From Opitutales bacterium (GTDB lineage: Bacteria; Verrucomicrobiota; Verrucomicrobiia; Opitutales; Seribacteraceae), in the NCBI GenBank assembly GCA_029254745.1, contig JAQWWZ010000025.1, forward strand, positions 124,001 to 188,000: a stretch of 64,000 nucleotides of DNA, written 5' to 3'. Below the pieces are notes generated by a model. It made no database searches and was not told the origin of the DNA. It saw only the letters and a list, made by a program, of their open reading frames with translations. A program made the position numbers and the translations under genes. Shown piece after piece: positions 1 through 12,761 of the stretch. Each line of letters opens with the position of its first letter. The first letter of the stretch is position 1.

Positions 1-17
1 TAGATTTTACAGTCACT

Positions 18-46
18 TTGTCAAGTAAAACGGCTTATTTTAAAAT
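18..46 (+). promoter_or_regulatory. Sigma70-type promoter of tRNA-Gly
   Basis: A -35 element TTGTCA (18-23) is followed after exactly 17 bases by a -10 element TAAAAT (41-46). Each matches the consensus in five of six positions. Transcription would begin near base 53, giving a leader of about 50 bases before the tRNA. The site is assigned from sequence only. Confidence 0.5.
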
Positions 47-102
47 AGAAGACAAATAATTTGCTTGAGCTTTTTCAATAAATGGCGATTGTGTGTCTTT
101 TC

Positions 103-178
<76 letters not shown>

Positions 179-180
179 TT

Positions 181-954
181 TTACTGACAAAAAATTTTCA
201 GGATTTTTTCTCTAAGTTGCGGATTACAAACTATGAGGTCCTTATTTTTTGTTGTCGATAGGTTTATTATTGAAAATCCTAATGCCTCAATTACCGGTAT
301 TATTGGCAATATGTCACATTCCTTAAGATCTAAATCTAACATAGCATCAGCTTTACCAGTTAGGACCATGTGGTAGCCAAAACAATCTCCCCAAGATCTT
401 GAAATCGATTTATCGGTTTTCAATTTATTCCACATTTCTGCGTATCTTGAACGAGACACTCTGTCTTCATCAGTCGTCAACAAAAGGGAAACCGCAGTAT
501 CAGTGACTGATAAATCTTTAGTAGGAAGAATTGCATTTGAAAAACAAGCCGTACCATCACCAGCAACAAAAATATTATTGTATGAAGGTAATCGATAAGA
601 TCCGTAAATAATTTCTTCCTTATAGCATAAGCCTAACAGTATTCCATAGAAGGGGATTCCAGCGGCAAAATTTAGTGTTCCATCAATAGGATCAACGATC
701 CATCGGTAATCAGAATCATTGACTAAATCTTCTTCTTCCTCGCCGTGTATAGAGTGTTTAGGGTATGTACTAATGATCTCACCTCTAATTAAAGTTTCTA
801 TTTCAAGATCGACTTCCGTAACTACAGTACCATCTAATTTGTTCCATTTACTAAAATTTTTGTTAAATTTTACTAAAGCTATCTCTGAAGCCTTTTCAGT
901 TATAGATTCTGCAAAAGAAGCAAATTCATCAAAACTTATTTCATCATTATGCAT
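181..954 (-). CDS. hisN: Inositol monophosphatase family protein, probably histidinol-phosphatase (HisN type)
   Basis: This is a Mg-dependent phosphomonoesterase of the inositol monophosphatase fold. Counting from the start chosen here, GEE is at 71-73 and the signature WIVDPIDGTLNF follows with metal ligands D88 and D91. A second block, WGDCFGYHMVLTGKAD, resembles the HisN branch, which removes phosphate from histidinol phosphate. The C-terminal Asp is kept in ECDILP in place of the usual WD-AA motif. A longer reading frame starts at 1008, but the family N-terminus fits the internal Met at 954 better, and that start reduces the overlap with the divergent exonuclease gene to six bases. Substrate assignment is by motif only; inositol phosphate or PAP are alternatives. 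Confidence 0.75.
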   Translation of the reverse strand: MHNDEISFDEFASFAESITEKASEIALVKFNKNFSKWNKLDGTVVTEVDLEIETLIRGEIISTYPKHSIHGEEEEDLVNDSDYRWIVDPIDGTLNFAAGIPFYGILLGLCYKEEIIYGSYRLPSYNNIFVAGDGTACFSNAILPTKDLSVTDTAVSLLLTTDEDRVSRSRYAEMWNKLKTDKSISRSWGDCFGYHMVLTGKADAMLDLDLKECDILPIIPVIEALGFSIINLSTTKNKDLIVCNPQLREKILKIFCQ

Positions 955-1443
955 GGTAGTGGAGTAGTAATTGATTTCGAAGGAACTTTGAATTTTGGCT
1001 TTAGCCAAATTGGTTGCATAGAAATTAAAAATTTTAAAATTATAAATGTATGTGAAATAACACTCATAGAAGAGAAGAGGGATGCTATCCTGTCAAAATA
1101 CCTAAACAAAAAAGTTGATTTTCTTTGTGCACACCATCATACGACCGAAAAAAACTTTATAAAAAGAGAAATGCCTTACACGAAATTTACAAAAACCGGA
1201 GAGTGGGGACCATGGGTCGATACCGAAATAATATACAAAAATCTTTATCCGCAAATCAAAAACTACAAATTAGAAAATCTAGCAAAAGAATTTTTAAATT
1301 TATCAAATGTCAACAATGAGGTAAAAAAATACTCACCAAATTCAATAACAAAGTTTCACAATCCACTGTATGATGCATTTTGCTGCTTCTACCTTATTAA
1401 TCGGCTACATGAAGCTATCGATTTAAAAAAATTCTGTATCTAA
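949..1443 (+). CDS. DEDDh-like 3'-5' exonuclease (DnaQ superfamily)
   Basis: A 164-residue protein with the ordered acidic residues of an RNase H-like 3'-5' exonuclease: VVIDFEGT near the N-terminus (D9 and E11), GPWVDTEIIY (D91) and HNPLYDA (H137 and D142). The last fits the Hx4D motif of the DEDDh class, which includes the proofreading subunit DnaQ and RNase T. It is too short for a DNA polymerase domain and has no BRCT or UvrC-like extension. Similar small stand-alone exonucleases occur in Verrucomicrobiota, to my recollection. Its start overlaps the divergent phosphatase start by six bases, and its stop abuts the gyrA stop with no gap. The real substrate (DNA repair or RNA trimming) cannot be told from sequence. 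Confidence 0.7.
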   Translation: MHGSGVVIDFEGTLNFGFSQIGCIEIKNFKIINVCEITLIEEKRDAILSKYLNKKVDFLCAHHHTTEKNFIKREMPYTKFTKTGEWGPWVDTEIIYKNLYPQIKNYKLENLAKEFLNLSNVNNEVKKYSPNSITKFHNPLYDAFCCFYLINRLHEAIDLKKFCI

Positions 1444-3981
1444 TTATTCCAAGTTTAGTTCAGACACCTCTTTGGTATCAACTGTGGTTGTAGTTGTCTC
1501 GTCCTCTACCTCGGAGGTAGAATTTTCTTCATCCAATTCAATCACTTCTGATACACCAGTGAGTTGGTCTTTCTTATCAAGGTTTACTAATTTAACACCT
1601 TTAGATCCCCGATTTGTTTCTCGGATATTCAATACCGGGCAGCGAACTGCTTGCCCACGGGCAGTGATCATTAAAATTTCACTATCTTCTGCAACGCTCA
1701 ACGCAGAACAAACTGCATCCGTATTCATTGCCGTCACTCCTTGTCCACCTCTTTTTCTTGGCGTGATATCATTTAAATTGTCGGTATTGTTTCCCCCATT
1801 TGGCAAGAAAGCACTGAATCGTGTTCGAATGCCCAAACCGTTACAACCTGCTATAAGTAATAATTTTTCATCCTCGACTACAAGCATGCTTACAACTTCG
1901 TCTGCTGCTTTTAAGCGAATCCCTCTTACGCCACGTGTAACTCGACCCTGATCCCTTAGTTGGTCACAACTAAACCTCAAACCTTTACCGTTTTTTGTTA
2001 GGAACAATAAATGATTATCAGAAGTTGCACGTAAAGCCTTCAATATAGTATCACCATCATCAATATTGATGCCAATTATACCTCCTTTTCGGTGATTTCT
2101 ATACGCACTAATTTTAGTTTTCTTAACGACGCCTTTCTTAGTACATAAGACAAGAGACTCTTCTGATTCAAAACTATCAATTGCAATAATAGCTTTAACA
2201 GTTTCATCTTTTTGCATGTCTAAAAAGTTTATAATATTTCGCCCTTTTGAGGTCCTACTGCCTTCGGGAATCTCATAAGCTTTCTCCACATAGACTCTTC
2301 CATTATTCATGAAATACATCAATGTATCGTGGGCATTACAAGTTTGCAAGATACTCACAGGATCCTCTTTTTTTTGCCCTGTTCCAATTACGCCTTTACC
2401 ACCTCTATTTTGAACGCGATATTCTTCTATTTGTGTGCGCTTAATAAACCCTGTGTCCGTAATAGTAACAACACAGCCGTCATTGGGTATCAAGTCTTCC
2501 ATTCTTACATCACCTTCTGCTTCTGTGATAATGGTTTTTCTCTCATCCGCGTAATTTTCTTTCAGCAATAACAGTTCATCTTTTATCACAGAGAGCAGAA
2601 TAAACTCATTTTCAATGATTTCTTTGAACCCAGAAATCTGCTCCATAAGCTCCAAGTACTCTGCATCAATTTTTTCGCGCTCCATACCTGTTAACTGGTA
2701 TAATCTTAAATCAAGAATTGCGCTGGCTTGCCTATCTGAGAGAGAGTATTTTGATATTAAACTAATCTTTGCTTCATTTCTGTTCGCTGATGCCCGAATT
2801 ATTTTTACAAAATCATCAAGATTATCCAATGCGATCTTATAACCCTCAAGGATGTGTGCTCTAGCCTCAGCTTTACGAAGCCGGAATTTAGTTCTTCGTA
2901 AAATTACATCCCTTCGATGCTCAACATAGCATTCTAGGGCCTCTTTTATGTTCAATTGCCTTGGACGTCTTTTATCAAGTGCAAGTAATATAACTCCAAA
3001 ACTACTCTCAAGTGCAGTCATCTTGAAGAGCTTATTCATAGTAACACGCTCTATTTCTCCCATCTTTAGTTCGACGACAATTCTAGTAGTTTCCGTAGAC
3101 TCATCTCTCAGATCACTAACGCCATCAAGTATTTTATCTTTTACAAGATCAGCAATTCGAGTAACTAATGTCGCTCTATTTACATTATACGGTATCTGGG
3201 TTATGATGATTTGTTGTTTTCCTGAAGGTAGGTCTTCAACATGCATTGATCCTCGCATTCTCACAATTCCTCTACCCGTATGCATGTAGGAGTTTATGCC
3301 GGATCTTCCTGAGATACTTCCGCCAGCAGGAAAATCAGGTCCAGGAAGAATTTCCATAATTTCATCGATGGAAATACTTGGTTTATCGATGAGCAGGCAT
3401 ACAGCATCAATCAATTCTCCTAAGTTATGCGGTGGAATATTTGTAGCCATCCCAACTGCGATTCCAGTGGAGCCGTTCATCAATAAGGTTGGAAGTGCAG
3501 AAGGAAGCACAGATGGTTCCGTCGAACTTTCCTTGTAATTAGGAATAAAGTCTACCGTATCTTCATCAATATATTTTAAAAGCTCCTCAGAAATCTTTGT
3601 TAACCTACATTCTGTATATCTATAGGCTGCAGCAGAATCTCCGTCTACTGAACCAAAATTACCCTGTCCATCGACTAACGGATAACGCATTACCCATGGT
3701 TGGGCCATCCTTACGAGTGTATCATATACTGATCCATCCCCGTGAGGGTGGTAATTTTTCAAAACCTCACCAACAACACCAGCACACTTGTCATAAGCTC
3801 TATTATGAAGTAAACCCTCTCGAAGCATCGCATAAAGTACCCTTCTCTGAACAGGCTTTAAACCATCCCTTACATCCGGTAAAGCTCTACTTACGATAAC
3901 CGACATCGAATAATCGATGTAGGCAGACTGCATGATTTCACTGATATTTCCCGAAATTAAACCTTTGTTTTCTTCATTCAT
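1444..3981 (-). CDS. gyrA: DNA gyrase subunit A
   Basis: The breakage-reunion subunit of gyrase, a cytoplasmic type II topoisomerase that supercoils DNA with GyrB. At 845 residues it has the usual length. The catalytic tyrosine is Y122 in RYTE, with the same number as in E. coli. The C-terminal beta-pinwheel carries the GyrA box QNRGGKG, which separates gyrase from topoisomerase IV. The quinolone region reads HPHGDGSVYD, so the residue at position 83 is Gly rather than Ser, while D87 is kept. The C-terminus is acidic and Thr-rich. It lies four bases after gyrB on the same strand, so the two are surely co-transcribed. Confidence 0.98.
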   Translation of the reverse strand: MNEENKGLISGNISEIMQSAYIDYSMSVIVSRALPDVRDGLKPVQRRVLYAMLREGLLHNRAYDKCAGVVGEVLKNYHPHGDGSVYDTLVRMAQPWVMRYPLVDGQGNFGSVDGDSAAAYRYTECRLTKISEELLKYIDEDTVDFIPNYKESSTEPSVLPSALPTLLMNGSTGIAVGMATNIPPHNLGELIDAVCLLIDKPSISIDEIMEILPGPDFPAGGSISGRSGINSYMHTGRGIVRMRGSMHVEDLPSGKQQIIITQIPYNVNRATLVTRIADLVKDKILDGVSDLRDESTETTRIVVELKMGEIERVTMNKLFKMTALESSFGVILLALDKRRPRQLNIKEALECYVEHRRDVILRRTKFRLRKAEARAHILEGYKIALDNLDDFVKIIRASANRNEAKISLISKYSLSDRQASAILDLRLYQLTGMEREKIDAEYLELMEQISGFKEIIENEFILLSVIKDELLLLKENYADERKTIITEAEGDVRMEDLIPNDGCVVTITDTGFIKRTQIEEYRVQNRGGKGVIGTGQKKEDPVSILQTCNAHDTLMYFMNNGRVYVEKAYEIPEGSRTSKGRNIINFLDMQKDETVKAIIAIDSFESEESLVLCTKKGVVKKTKISAYRNHRKGGIIGINIDDGDTILKALRATSDNHLLFLTKNGKGLRFSCDQLRDQGRVTRGVRGIRLKAADEVVSMLVVEDEKLLLIAGCNGLGIRTRFSAFLPNGGNNTDNLNDITPRKRGGQGVTAMNTDAVCSALSVAEDSEILMITARGQAVRCPVLNIRETNRGSKGVKLVNLDKKDQLTGVSEVIELDEENSTSEVEDETTTTTVDTKEVSELNLE

Positions 3982-3985
3982 AATT

Positions 3986-6932
<2,947 letters not shown>

Positions 6933-8774
6933 TTATAACCACCCCCAATACCAGCAAACTAGAAAAATTGTCCCGCTAAAATAAATTAAATTAAACAGTA
7001 TTCCAACCTTTATAAAATCTGTGAAGCGATACCCGCCCACGGAATAAACAAATGTATTTGTCTGATAACCAATGGGAGTCAAGAAGCTAGCAGATGCGGC
7101 GATACAAGTGGTTAAAACATATGCCCTAGCATCGTATACCGCCATCTCCATTTGATTAGCAATTTCTAGGGCTATAGGTGCCATAATCACGATGGTCGCA
7201 TTATTTGACAATATTTCGGTTAGAAATGATGTTACTACATAAATTAATATCAGTATTCCTATAATTTTAAATTCTGGCGAAAAAGCATTAATAGAGATCT
7301 CTTCCACTGTTTTTGCGATAAGAGCAGAGGCCCCAGATTTCTTCATCGTGACACCAAGAGCAAGCATACCATAAATTAAAATAAGGATATTCCATTCTAT
7401 TGAACGATACGCTTCAGATGGCTTTACGCATTTTGTTAGAAGTAACAACGCAACTCCACCCATAGCTGCAGTAGAAATTGGGATTATTCCTATACTAGCT
7501 ATCGCAACTACTCCTAAAAGGACAGATATAACGAGTGGTGCTTTTGATTTTCTGTTTTCCAATGAAACCGGGGGATTGTCGAGTAACACTACATCCCCTT
7601 CTTTCCGTAGTTCATTAATTGAGTCTTTAGTACCCAAGATCAAGAGCGTGTCGCTTGTTTTTAACCTAATAGAGTCTAACCTGTCATAAACATTTTTTCC
7701 CTTTCTATGTACAGCTAGAACTGAAAGATTAAACCTCGACCTAAAGTTTGCTTCTTGAACTGTTTTTGAGAGTATAGAGGAAGATGGTCTTACTACCCCT
7801 TCGACCATAATACTTTCTTTTGAAGATAGATGCTCTATTCCAAAATCTTCATGACTAAACAGATCTAATCCCTTGATTTCATTGGCTTCAACTATTCCTT
7901 CTGGTTTACATGAAAGAATAATCTTATCTCCTTTTTTAAAAACTAATTTTTCTCCTAAAGCATAAATAGAATTTTTTCTTCTCACAATATCAATGACCCT
8001 AGTCCCTGGAATTTCCTTGATTTTCGACTCTTTAATTGATTTTCCTACCATTGGAGAGTCTGGAAGTATTCTCGCTTCGGTTAGAAAATCTTTACTGTTA
8101 ATCTCTGAAATAATACTACTCAATGCTTCCCTTTCTGGTAGAAGCTTTCTACCAAATAAAACCAACAAGACTAGCGAGACAATCATCAGGGGAATTCCTA
8201 TTTTTGAAAGTTCAAACATAGACATACTTACCATTTGAGGGTAGACATCATTTGAGCCCATTATTCCGCTAGCTAAAATATTGGTGCTTGTTCCCATTAG
8301 AGTACAACATCCGCCGAAAATCGAAGCATATGACACAGGAATGAGCATTTTTGAAGATGAAATCCCCAAAGATTTTGACAAAGCCATCACTACAGGTAGC
8401 AACACTACAACCACAGGGGTGTTATTTATGAATGCAGATACCAGGGCAACTAGACACAATAATACCAGCATAAATTTACGGTACCCATGATTACAAAATT
8501 TCTGCAAATAATTTGAAACTTGCTCCAAAACTCGGCACTTATTCAAGGCAGAACTAATCACAAACATCGCTGCAATCGTAAGAGGTGCTTCGTTTGTGAA
8601 TACATAAAGCACTTCTTTCAGGGATGGCCAAGATGGCAAAATTTCTACACTGGATAAAAGCATAATTACGGCTAAAAGCGAAATCGCAGTAACATCCAAA
8701 CTTACTTTTTCCAGTATGAAAGATAGTAAAGCAGAAAAAAGAAGCACAAATGCAATTGCTGTCTCAATACCCAT
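6933..8774 (-). CDS. SLC13/CitT-type anion permease with two TrkA_C (RCK_C) domains
   Basis: A 613-residue inner-membrane transporter. Two halves of hydrophobic helices flank a soluble middle part (about residues 210-400). The conserved loops are present in both halves: NNTPVVVVLLPV with GTSTNILA in the first, and LSNNATIVIMAPIA with PIGYQTNTFVY in the second. The soluble part contains two RCK_C (TrkA_C) regulatory domains, about 225-290 and 310-385, as in the YfbS/SAC1 type. Members move sulfate, phosphate or dicarboxylates with sodium or protons; the substrate here is unknown. Neighbouring genes do not help: gyrB lies upstream of the stop and hemB is divergent. Confidence 0.88.
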   Translation of the reverse strand: MGIETAIAFVLLFSALLSFILEKVSLDVTAISLLAVIMLLSSVEILPSWPSLKEVLYVFTNEAPLTIAAMFVISSALNKCRVLEQVSNYLQKFCNHGYRKFMLVLLCLVALVSAFINNTPVVVVLLPVVMALSKSLGISSSKMLIPVSYASIFGGCCTLMGTSTNILASGIMGSNDVYPQMVSMSMFELSKIGIPLMIVSLVLLVLFGRKLLPEREALSSIISEINSKDFLTEARILPDSPMVGKSIKESKIKEIPGTRVIDIVRRKNSIYALGEKLVFKKGDKIILSCKPEGIVEANEIKGLDLFSHEDFGIEHLSSKESIMVEGVVRPSSSILSKTVQEANFRSRFNLSVLAVHRKGKNVYDRLDSIRLKTSDTLLILGTKDSINELRKEGDVVLLDNPPVSLENRKSKAPLVISVLLGVVAIASIGIIPISTAAMGGVALLLLTKCVKPSEAYRSIEWNILILIYGMLALGVTMKKSGASALIAKTVEEISINAFSPEFKIIGILILIYVVTSFLTEILSNNATIVIMAPIALEIANQMEMAVYDARAYVLTTCIAASASFLTPIGYQTNTFVYSVGGYRFTDFIKVGILFNLIYFSGTIFLVCWYWGWL

Positions 8775-8883
8775 TTCTAAGTTTTATTGCTTGTAGATAA
8801 ACTAGCTGAAATAATAGTGGTTTAATGTACATCCTTTCATAATTTGCCTTCTTGTCGACAATATCTTAAAACCATTATCTAAG

Positions 8884-9867
8884 ATGCCCTACGATTTACT
8901 TCACCGACCGCGACGCCTGCGAGAAAACCCTATCCTCCGTGACATGCTTGCTGAAAACAAGATTACCATCAAGGACTTAGTTTTTCCCATATTCGTATCA
9001 GATTCAATTACTCAACCAGAGGCAATTCAGTCAATGCCAGGAATTTTCAGGTGGCCACTTAATACTCTTTCTGAACAAGTTAAGAAATGGGTGGACCTTG
9101 GGCTTAAAAGTTTTGCGATCTTTCCCTGTATTTCGGATTGTAAAAAGTCGGAAAAAGGGGATGAGATTCTAAACGCTAACTCTATTATTTATCAAGCTGC
9201 TGATAAAATTAAATCAGCATGCGGTGAAATCTTTTTAATCAGTGATATCGCATTAGATCCCTACACAACCCATGGGCATGATGGCATTCTTGACAACCAC
9301 GGGAAGGTTCTAAATGATGAAACTGTTGAAGTTTTAGCCAAAGCCTCTGTTATGGCAGCTGAATCTGGTTATGATTTTGTTGCACCTTCTGATATGATGG
9401 ATGGTCGAGTAATCGCTATTAGAAATTCCTTAGATAATGCTCAATATATTCACACAGGTATCATGGCTTATTCTGCCAAATTCTGCTCTGCTTACTATGG
9501 CCCTTTTCGGGATGCTATCGGAACTACTCAGTCAAAACCAATCGATAAATCATCATACCAGTTAAATCCCAGTAACACACGAGAAGCTGTAAGGGAACTA
9601 CTTTTAGACATGCAGGAAGGTGCTGATATTCTAATGGTTAAACCAGCGGAACCGTATTTGGATATTATTGCTCTTGCACGACAAGAGTGTGAACTTCCGA
9701 TTGCTGCGTATCAAGTGTCAGGGGAGTACTCTCGGATTTGGGCAGCAGCATCACAAGGATGGTTAGATTTAGATGCCTGTGCATTTGAGTCACTCCTTTC
9801 AATTAAAAGAGCAGGAGCCAATATTATTATAAGTTATTTTGCAGAAAGAATTGCAAAATCAATATAA
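8884..9867 (+). CDS. hemB: Delta-aminolevulinic acid dehydratase (porphobilinogen synthase)
   Basis: Condenses two 5-aminolevulinate molecules to porphobilinogen in heme synthesis. At 327 residues it has normal length. The two Schiff-base lysines are K199 (MAYSAKFCSAYYG) and K253 (LMVKPAEPYLD). The metal loop reads ALDPYTTHGHDG, with Asp in place of the Cys residues of the zinc enzymes, so it should be a magnesium/potassium type. It is transcribed divergently from the SLC13 transporter and ends three bases before the convergent acidic protein. Confidence 0.97.
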   Translation: MPYDLLHRPRRLRENPILRDMLAENKITIKDLVFPIFVSDSITQPEAIQSMPGIFRWPLNTLSEQVKKWVDLGLKSFAIFPCISDCKKSEKGDEILNANSIIYQAADKIKSACGEIFLISDIALDPYTTHGHDGILDNHGKVLNDETVEVLAKASVMAAESGYDFVAPSDMMDGRVIAIRNSLDNAQYIHTGIMAYSAKFCSAYYGPFRDAIGTTQSKPIDKSSYQLNPSNTREAVRELLLDMQEGADILMVKPAEPYLDIIALARQECELPIAAYQVSGEYSRIWAAASQGWLDLDACAFESLLSIKRAGANIIISYFAERIAKSI

Positions 9868-9870
9868 GTA

Positions 9871-10602
9871 TCACTTGTCTTCATCTGGGGCACCGCCTTC
9901 ATATGGCGTAGTTTCTTCTCGCTCTTCTTCTTCCCACTTCAAATCTTCATCAGGAAGTAGTTTTTCCTCTTTTTCAGAAACTTCAACTAAGTCAGTTTCG
10001 AGATCTGAGTAATCCTCTTCTTTTTCTGTAGATTTTTCAACATCTTCTTCCAAATCAGAATCGATTGCAAAGCCTTCGGGAACAAATTCTAATATCGATA
10101 TTAATTCCTCACTGTAATGGCTGCGTCTAGCTTCTAAGAAATCATTATTTTCTTTTTCTGCCAAAACTTCTTCCATTTCCTCCTGAGTATATGGTTCAGT
10201 AAATTCGATCAACTCATTTAACATGGAAACACGAACTTTTGAAATATGGTTTAAAAAATCCGCATAAGGTCCTTTTTCTTCATTTAGTACATCGGGCAAT
10301 GCAAAGAGCATATCTTCTGCTTTGAGCAAAGAATCTCTAACTCGAAGTAATTTTATGAGTCCTCCCTCTAATTCTTCTGCTATTTCAAATGTGAAAAAGG
10401 CTTCATCAACCAGTTGAGAATCAAGGCCGAATTCCGTCATGGAATCTATTAACTCGTTGATATACAAAAATTGCTTCGGGTCGATAATCCCTAGATCATC
10501 AACATCCCAATTTTCTTTATCGCTAATTGAGTCTATCCACCATTTCTCATCTTTTCCAAGGCGAACAATACACCACTCTAAACTAGGTCCTGTTTTTTTC
10601 AT
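9871..10602 (-). CDS. Acidic protein of unknown function
   Basis: A 243-residue protein not recognised. The first 120 residues look folded and mostly helical, starting with a segment EWCIVRLGKDEKWWI that could be a small beta structure. The last 90 residues are very rich in Glu and Asp (for example WEEEEREETTPYEGG) and probably disordered. No signal peptide or membrane segment is present, so it should be cytoplasmic. It stands alone between hemB (convergent) and pyrD (divergent). The acidic tail could contact basic proteins or nucleic-acid-binding partners, but that is only a guess. Confidence 0.6.
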   Translation of the reverse strand: MKKTGPSLEWCIVRLGKDEKWWIDSISDKENWDVDDLGIIDPKQFLYINELIDSMTEFGLDSQLVDEAFFTFEIAEELEGGLIKLLRVRDSLLKAEDMLFALPDVLNEEKGPYADFLNHISKVRVSMLNELIEFTEPYTQEEMEEVLAEKENNDFLEARRSHYSEELISILEFVPEGFAIDSDLEEDVEKSTEKEEDYSDLETDLVEVSEKEEKLLPDEDLKWEEEEREETTPYEGGAPDEDK

Positions 10603-10713
10603 TGGTTTGGCTTAATCGTGATTTTTTAAATCTGTCAACTTTCTTGTATAAATTAATAATTTGCTATCTCTTGTTTCAAAACTGAAATTAATACTAAAAT
10701 CTCTTTATCCATT

Positions 10714-11775
10714 GTGAACACCATTTACCAACATTTTTTTAGAAAACTTTTATTTAAACTGGATCCTGAAACTGCACATGATCTAACCTGTGATATATTG
10801 GGCGTGGCAGAAACACTTCCATTTGTAAGAAAAAGTATTAGTAGAATCTTAAAAACCCCCGATCATAAAATCTCTCTATTTGGGCTGAAATTTCCAAATT
10901 GCCTAGGTTTGGCAGCAGGGCTTGATAAGAACGCTATGTTTTCAGGGATTTCTTCAGCCCTCGGTTTTGGACACATTGAAGTTGGCACGGTTACACCTGT
11001 ATCTCAACCCGGGAATCCTAAGCCCAGGCTTTTCAGGTATCCAGATCAAAGAGCGCTTATTAACCGTATGGGGTTTAATAATTTAGGTTCTGAAGCACTT
11101 GTTGAAAGATTAAATAAATATAACCCTAAGGGCTCCCGAACTTCGCCAGTTGGTATCAATATAGGAAAAGCGAAAAATACTTCACCTGATTTGGCTATAG
11201 AAGATTATCTTTCCGCATTTAAAAATGTAGCTCCCCAAGCAGATTACATAACGATAAACATTAGTTCGCCCAATACCATTGGATTAAGATTACTTCATCA
11301 AAAAGATTTTTTGGATCCTCTTCTTAATAGTATTCAATCATTGAACAAACAGCTATCAACTAAGTCTTTTCAGCGACCCCTCCCTTGTTTAATTAAAATT
11401 TCGCCAGACGAAGACTTTAACAGTCTAGAAACCATTATACAAATTGCCCTAGAAAATAAAATCGACGGTATAATTGCCACCAACACAACACTGAAAAGAT
11501 ATCCAAGTGACCCAGGTTCCTTTTTTGAAAAAGGTGGCTTAAGTGGAGAACCTCTTGCACTTGATTCACTTGAAATCATCAAATTTATAACAAAAGAAAC
11601 TAATAATATGCTCCCGGTTATAGGTGTCGGTGGCATCAACGACACAAATTCGGCTCATAAAAAACTTGATGCAGGTGCATCTTTGTTGCAACTCTACACA
11701 GCATTAATCTACAATGGACCTCTCTTTCCTTCTCGCCTCGTTAAATCATTAAAAACAAGATATCTTTGGCCTTAA
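10714..11775 (+). CDS. pyrD: Dihydroorotate dehydrogenase (quinone), class 2
   Basis: Oxidises dihydroorotate to orotate in pyrimidine synthesis and passes electrons to membrane quinones. The 353-residue sequence has the N-terminal helical extension of class 2 enzymes (about residues 1-40), which docks on the membrane. Conserved blocks follow: LAAGLDKNA, EVGTVTP, INRMGFNN, the active-site loop NISSPNT with Ser as base, and IGVGGI for FMN phosphate. The start codon is GTG at 10714, since no ATG gives the family N-terminus. Other genes of the same pathway (pyrB, pyrC') lie 5 kb downstream on the other strand. Confidence 0.96.
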   Translation: MNTIYQHFFRKLLFKLDPETAHDLTCDILGVAETLPFVRKSISRILKTPDHKISLFGLKFPNCLGLAAGLDKNAMFSGISSALGFGHIEVGTVTPVSQPGNPKPRLFRYPDQRALINRMGFNNLGSEALVERLNKYNPKGSRTSPVGINIGKAKNTSPDLAIEDYLSAFKNVAPQADYITINISSPNTIGLRLLHQKDFLDPLLNSIQSLNKQLSTKSFQRPLPCLIKISPDEDFNSLETIIQIALENKIDGIIATNTTLKRYPSDPGSFFEKGGLSGEPLALDSLEIIKFITKETNNMLPVIGVGGINDTNSAHKKLDAGASLLQLYTALIYNGPLFPSRLVKSLKTRYLWP

Positions 11776-11801
11776 TAATCTTAGCTTTGTTCGATTGATT
11801 T

Positions 11802-12761
11802 ATGAAAAAAGTTCTCATTGCTCTATCTGCACTTGGTCTTGTCACCGCAGGACTCGCTTTCATGATATTATTTGAAGGAAAATTTCTTAATTTTGAAACA
11901 TGGTGGGATAAACAAACGAGGCACAGTGAGAGTATTCCATTTAGCCCTTACAAAAAGTATGTAAAAAGCTCGTCACAACTTCACTTCAAAGAGGCAAATT
12001 CTATAAAGCTTTTGGACCAGCACCTTTTCTGGAAAGGGTCTGGTGCAATTGTTAAACCAGAATTAACTAAAGATAATCAACTTGTAAGCATTGTTATCGT
12101 TTCTGGTGGTTATGGCTATTCAAAACAAGTTGAAGCTATAGTTACTGGCAGTGGGGGGAATGATTTTGTTATTTCCCCAGTGATCACAAATAATGGAAAA
12201 ATTGAATCAATTGGTATTGCTAAAACCAGCAAATGGAATTTTACACCTTTGGCATATCATGGTGAAGATAATTTTCCTTTTAGTGGAACGGTAGTAACAA
12301 AGTTTAAAACAGGACAAACAATTGAAGAAATACAATATCTATCGGGTAAAAAACATGGCTTACAAAATAGATTTAGTAAGAAAGGGGTAGGTTTATATTC
12401 AAAAGAGTTCGTGCATGGAAAGAAACACGGTACACATATTTATTGGTTCGACAGACCAATCGACCCCGACCCCTATCAGTCTCCAAAAGGAAAACAATAC
12501 TCATCGCTTTGGATGGAGATTAATGAAAGAGCAAAACAAAAATTCAAAGGCGGTGTTGGCTCACCAGATTACAATGAATGGGTAATTTCAAATTATAAAT
12601 TGAATGGTGGCGACTTCATGGTTAAGTTACTAGAGCATTGGCATCATAATCAAAAACACGGATTATTCGAAGGATTTGATAAATTCGGGAACAAAACATT
12701 TAAGGACGAATTCAAATATGGCCTCAGGACAAAACATAAAATATTCGATAAAACAAAATGA
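11802..12761 (+). CDS. Membrane-anchored protein with a GxGY module and MORN/YwqK-like repeats
   Basis: A 319-residue exported or anchored protein. Residues about 5-25 form a hydrophobic segment (signal anchor or uncleaved signal). Residues about 90-145 contain a beta-rich module with VSGGYGYS and a following IVTGSGG, the same module found many times in the giant proteins at 45-64 kb. The C-terminal half has repeats of the MORN/YwqK type: GKKHGLQNRF, HGKKHGTHIYWF and QKHGLFEGFDKFGN. These repeats are known in surface and membrane-associated proteins and in the YwqK antitoxin-like family. No enzyme motif is seen. It starts 26 bases after pyrD; the stop codon touches the 3' end of the tRNA-Leu gene on the other strand. 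Function unknown. Confidence 0.65.
   Translation: MKKVLIALSALGLVTAGLAFMILFEGKFLNFETWWDKQTRHSESIPFSPYKKYVKSSSQLHFKEANSIKLLDQHLFWKGSGAIVKPELTKDNQLVSIVIVSGGYGYSKQVEAIVTGSGGNDFVISPVITNNGKIESIGIAKTSKWNFTPLAYHGEDNFPFSGTVVTKFKTGQTIEEIQYLSGKKHGLQNRFSKKGVGLYSKEFVHGKKHGTHIYWFDRPIDPDPYQSPKGKQYSSLWMEINERAKQKFKGGVGSPDYNEWVISNYKLNGGDFMVKLLEHWHHNQKHGLFEGFDKFGNKTFKDEFKYGLRTKHKIFDKTK
12076..12225 (+). repeat. GxGY module in the MORN-like protein
   Basis: One copy of the beta-rich module: a hydrophobic strand, then VSGGYGYS, a strand with TGSGG, and a return strand with NGKIESIGIA. It follows the same pattern as the copies in the two giant proteins more than 30 kb away. Confidence 0.5.

Noticed and set aside
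719-967. Small plus-strand frame opposite the phosphatase
   Set aside because: It lies antisense to well-conserved phosphatase motifs and has no protein-like features.
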